This document shows positions 50,908 through 53,300 of a DNA stretch of 53,300 bases, piece by piece. Within the stretch, counting starts at the first letter, position 1. Every line of letters starts with the position of its first letter. The translations under genes and the position numbers were made by a program. The notes under the pieces are model-generated. The model ran no database searches. It was not told the origin of the DNA and saw only the letters and a program-made list of their open reading frames with translations. The DNA is from Desulfurivibrio sp044068515. Its GTDB lineage: Bacteria; Desulfobacterota; Desulfobulbia; Desulfobulbales; Desulfurivibrionaceae. The DNA is taken from positions 1 through 53,300 of the forward strand of contig NZ_JBIPKI010000011.1 in NCBI RefSeq assembly GCF_044068515.1, written 5' to 3'.

Positions 50908-52762
50908 ACTCAACGGTAACGCTTTTGGCCAGGTTACGGGGCTGGTCGACATCGCAGCCCCGCAGCCGGGCCACTTCGTAAGCCAGCAACTGGAGGGGGA
51001 TGGTATAGAGAATCGGGTTGAGATCCGGCATCACCACCGGCAGGTAGATGACATGGGGAGTCAGCCGGGCCAGATCGCGATCACCCCGACTGCCCAGCAG
51101 AATCAGGCGGCCATGGCGGGCCTTGACCTCCTCGACGTTGGCGATCAGCTTCTCGTAGACCCCGTTCTGGGGGGCCAGGGCCAAAACCGGCATATCCCGG
51201 TCGATCAGGGCGATGGGGCCATGCTTCATCTCGCCGGCGGCGTAGCCTTCGGCATGAATATAGGAAATCTCCTTGAGCTTCAGGGCCCCCTCGAGGGCAA
51301 TGGGGAAATTTTCGCCCCGGCCGAGGAAGAGAAAGTCCCGGCTTTTGACGAAGTGCTCGGCCAACCGCCCCATTTCCTCCTGCCAGCCCGGCAATTCCCG
51401 TTCCAGCATGGGGGGGAGTTCCACCAGGGACTCGATCATGGTCTGGCGCTGCGAGGCGCTCATCACCCCCCGGACCTGGGCGAGATAGAGGGTCAGCAGG
51501 TAAAGGGCCACCAATTGGCAGATGAAGGCCTTGGTGGAGGCCACCCCGATCTCGGGGCCGGCATGGGTATAAATGGTCCCGTGGGCTTCGCGGGTGATGG
51601 TGCTGCCCAGGACATTGCAGATGGCCACCACCTTGGCATCCTTCTGGAGGGCCAGGCACATTGCGGCCAGGGTGTCGGCGGTCTCGCCGGACTGGGAAAT
51701 CGGCACCACCAGGACATTTTCATTCAGGATCAGGCGGCGGTAGCGGAATTCGGAAGCGATATCCACCTCCACCGGGATCCCGACCCATTTCTCCAGCCAG
51801 TACTTGGCCACCAGGGCGGCGTGCCAGGAGCTGCCGCAGGCCACCAGGGAGATCCGGTTGAGCTTTTTGATCTCACGGTCGGAGAGGTCCAGTTCGGGCA
51901 GGCAGATCTGGCCGGTTTCGGGCTCGACCCGGCCCCGGAAGGTGTTCATGATCGCCTGGGGCTGCTCGAAGATTTCCTTGAGCATGAAGTGGGTATAGCC
52001 GGCCTTTTCGGCCATGGCCGGGTTCCAGTCGATGGTCTTGATTTCTTTGTTGATCTTGCGGCCGCTGGCCAGGGAGCGCACCTCAAAACCGTCGGCCCGG
52101 AGAATCGCCATTTCCTGGTCGTCGAGAAAGACCACCTTGCGGGTATAGGGCAGCAGGGCGGGAATATCGGAGGCCAGCAGGGAGCCGCCCCCCTCATTCT
52201 CCTGGATGCCCAGCACCAGCGGGCTTTGCGATCGAACCGCCACCAGCTGGTCGGGCGCCCCGGTCCAGAGAACCCCGATGGCGTAAGAGCCCCGGACTTT
52301 TTTGAGGGCCCGGCGCACCGCCGCGGGCAGGTTGTTGCGGCTCAGCGGCAGGGCCTCCTCGATCAGGTGGGCCAGCACCTCGGTATCGGTTTCGGACTTG
52401 AACACATGGCCGTCGGCCTGCAGTTCCTCGCGCAGGGTATGATAGTTTTCGATGATCCCGTTATGGACCACCACCAGCTCGCCGTTGCAGTCACTGTGGG
52501 GATGGGCGTTGAGTTCCGAGGGGGAGCCGTGGGTGGCCCAGCGGGTATGGCCCAGCCCGATATGGCTGGCGGTTTCCCGCACCTGGTCGAGCTTGGTCTC
52601 CAGGTTGACCAGCTTGCCGGCGGCCCGGTGCTTGACCAGTCCGTTCTTGCTCAGGTAAACCAGGCCGGCGGAATCATAGCCCCGGTATTCCAGGCGTTTC
52701 AAACCTTCAAGGAGTACCGGAACCACCCGCCGCGAACCGATATAACCTACAATTCCACACAT
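50906..52762 (-). CDS. glmS: Glucosamine-fructose-6-phosphate aminotransferase
   Basis: Full-length GlmS of 618 aa. It starts MCGIVGYIGSRRV, where Cys2 is the glutamine amidotransferase nucleophile, and continues with the class II GAT domain (TRWATHGSPSELNAHPH) and two SIS sugar-isomerase domains (ISQSGETADTLAAM). The C terminus ends DVDQPRNLAKSVTVE as in the family. It makes glucosamine-6-phosphate for peptidoglycan and LPS. The start at 52760-52762 has AAGGGA upstream. No glmS ribozyme motif is seen upstream. Confidence 0.97.
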   Translation of the reverse strand: MCGIVGYIGSRRVVPVLLEGLKRLEYRGYDSAGLVYLSKNGLVKHRAAGKLVNLETKLDQVRETASHIGLGHTRWATHGSPSELNAHPHSDCNGELVVVHNGIIENYHTLREELQADGHVFKSETDTEVLAHLIEEALPLSRNNLPAAVRRALKKVRGSYAIGVLWTGAPDQLVAVRSQSPLVLGIQENEGGGSLLASDIPALLPYTRKVVFLDDQEMAILRADGFEVRSLASGRKINKEIKTIDWNPAMAEKAGYTHFMLKEIFEQPQAIMNTFRGRVEPETGQICLPELDLSDREIKKLNRISLVACGSSWHAALVAKYWLEKWVGIPVEVDIASEFRYRRLILNENVLVVPISQSGETADTLAAMCLALQKDAKVVAICNVLGSTITREAHGTIYTHAGPEIGVASTKAFICQLVALYLLTLYLAQVRGVMSASQRQTMIESLVELPPMLERELPGWQEEMGRLAEHFVKSRDFLFLGRGENFPIALEGALKLKEISYIHAEGYAAGEMKHGPIALIDRDMPVLALAPQNGVYEKLIANVEEVKARHGRLILLGSRGDRDLARLTPHVIYLPVVMPDLNPILYTIPLQLLAYEVARLRGCDVDQPRNLAKSVTVE

Positions 52763-52870
52763 GATGTTCCCTTCTTTTGGGTTAGTTGATGCCTGCGGCA
52801 ATCAAACCGGTTCCCTCCCCAATCCGTATTTATAAAGGGTCGAGGCCCAAGGCGCAAGAGCCAAGGTAAT

Positions 52871-52891
52871 AAGGCCGCCGTAACCGGCCTT
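52871..52891 (-). terminator. Weak hairpin after the cysteine desulfurase gene
   Basis: A 7-bp stem AAGGCCG/CGGCCTT lies about 24 bases past the desulfurase stop, before glmS. The T-run is poor, so termination is tentative. Confidence 0.35.
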
Positions 52892-52914
52892 GATCCATGG
52901 CGATGGAAGTTGAT

Positions 52915-53300
52915 TCAAACAAATCCGCGCCGGGAATTGGCCACCACCTCAGGCAGGACCGCCAGCAGGGCGTCGACTTCGGCGGCGCTGGTGAAGCGGC
53001 TCAGGCTGAGACGCAGGGTCCCATGGCGGAAGGTTTCCGGCACCCCCATGGCGCCCAGCACCGATGAGGGCTCAGGATCGGAGCCGTGGCAGGCGGCATG
53101 GGCCGAAACCGCGAAGCCCCGGTCGTCGAGATCCTGGATCATCTGGGCCGAGGAACAGTGTTCGAAGCTGACGTTGACGGTGTTGACCAGCCGCGGGGCT
53201 CCGGCCCCGTTGATCCGGGCGCCGGGACAGGCGGCGAGAATCCCTTCCTCGAGCCGGCCCCGGAGTTGGGCCACCGCCGCCCGGCCGCCGCCGGCCAGGT
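52915..53300 (-). CDS. Cysteine desulfurase, C-terminal part (cut by window end)
   Basis: Class V aminotransferase fold, C-terminal 128 residues only. The stretch VNVSFEHCSSAQMIQDLDDRG and the catalytic loop SAHAACHGSDPEPS, followed by VLGAMG, match NifS/IscS-type cysteine desulfurases, which transfer sulfur from cysteine to scaffold proteins. The loop has HAACHGS rather than the usual GSACTS, which may mark a subgroup. The reading frame continues past the window edge at 53300. Confidence 0.82.
   Translation of the reverse strand, partial: LAGGGRAAVAQLRGRLEEGILAACPGARINGAGAPRLVNTVNVSFEHCSSAQMIQDLDDRGFAVSAHAACHGSDPEPSSVLGAMGVPETFRHGTLRLSLSRFTSAAEVDALLAVLPEVVANSRRGFV

Noticed and set aside
50363..50952. 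Several repeat-rich short frames between manC and glmS
   Set aside because: They are translations of the tandem palindromic repeats, not genes.
50861..52789. Plus-strand frame of 642 codons opposite glmS
   Set aside because: Antisense shadow of a strongly conserved gene; it even starts within the palindromic repeat.

Overview
The window looks like chromosome from a sulfate- or sulfur-metabolising member of the Desulfobacterota, probably Desulfobulbales-like. The placement is inferred from a complete dsrMKJOP operon, an EF-G of the spirochaete/planctomycete/deltaproteobacterial (spd/mitochondrial-like) type, and very GC-rich housekeeping genes. No species name can be supported from the sequence alone.

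Region by region: (1) 0.1-5.9 kb, minus strand: an RsbRD-N domain gene followed by dsrM-K-J-O-P, the membrane redox complex of dissimilatory sulfur metabolism. (2) 6.2-10.0 kb, minus: a eukaryotic-type HisA, a RecA-like P-loop ATPase and fusA. (3) 10.3-21.5 kb: GC-rich host genes: an ankyrin-repeat protein, tRNA-Phe with a textbook promoter, a zinc-ribbon protein, a lipoprotein/pcm pair, a YqaA-type membrane protein, a ferredoxin, a MetY-like enzyme, an NfeD/slipin pair, and two paralogous acyltransferase-like proteins, one fused to a TraB/GumN domain. (4) 21.9-33.5 kb: a visibly less GC-rich segment that begins at a wrecked IS3-family transposase. It encodes exported sensor and ligand-binding proteins (a Cache protein, a BMP-family lipoprotein, a tandem LivJ-like lipoprotein), a frameshifted lipoprotein oligopeptidase, a divergent CDF protein, and a complete partner-switching set (Cache-HAMP-SpoIIE phosphatase, STAS antagonist, anti-sigma-type kinase). 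Two decayed copies of the Cache gene tail lie between genes. (5) 33.6-34.3 kb: an M48 lipoprotein peptidase. (6) 34.9-45.0 kb: a mobile, defence-island-like block between a decayed tRNA 3' end and tRNA-Leu(CAA), which still has an integrase stump beside it. (7) 45.2-53.3 kb: host genes mltA, pilT, a zinc-ribbon/receiver-like protein, manC, glmS and a partial cysteine desulfurase. manC and glmS are followed by families of long palindromic repeats.

The best candidate for an undescribed system is 36.5-44.6 kb. A Cas4-like nuclease/DEDD exonuclease fusion and a WYL regulator face away from a RecB-type PD-(D/E)XK protein and a HExxH zincin. Converging on these is an operon of a double AAA+ ATPase and two unrecognised proteins. 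A perfect 19-bp inverted repeat (TGCGACA-N5-TGTCGCA) lies in the divergent control region. A copy with one mismatch overlaps the -35 region of the AAA+ gene, so one regulator, plausibly the WYL protein, may control all arms. The cassette is bracketed by an imperfect 20-bp direct repeat whose right copy coincides with the point where the integrase gene is cut off.
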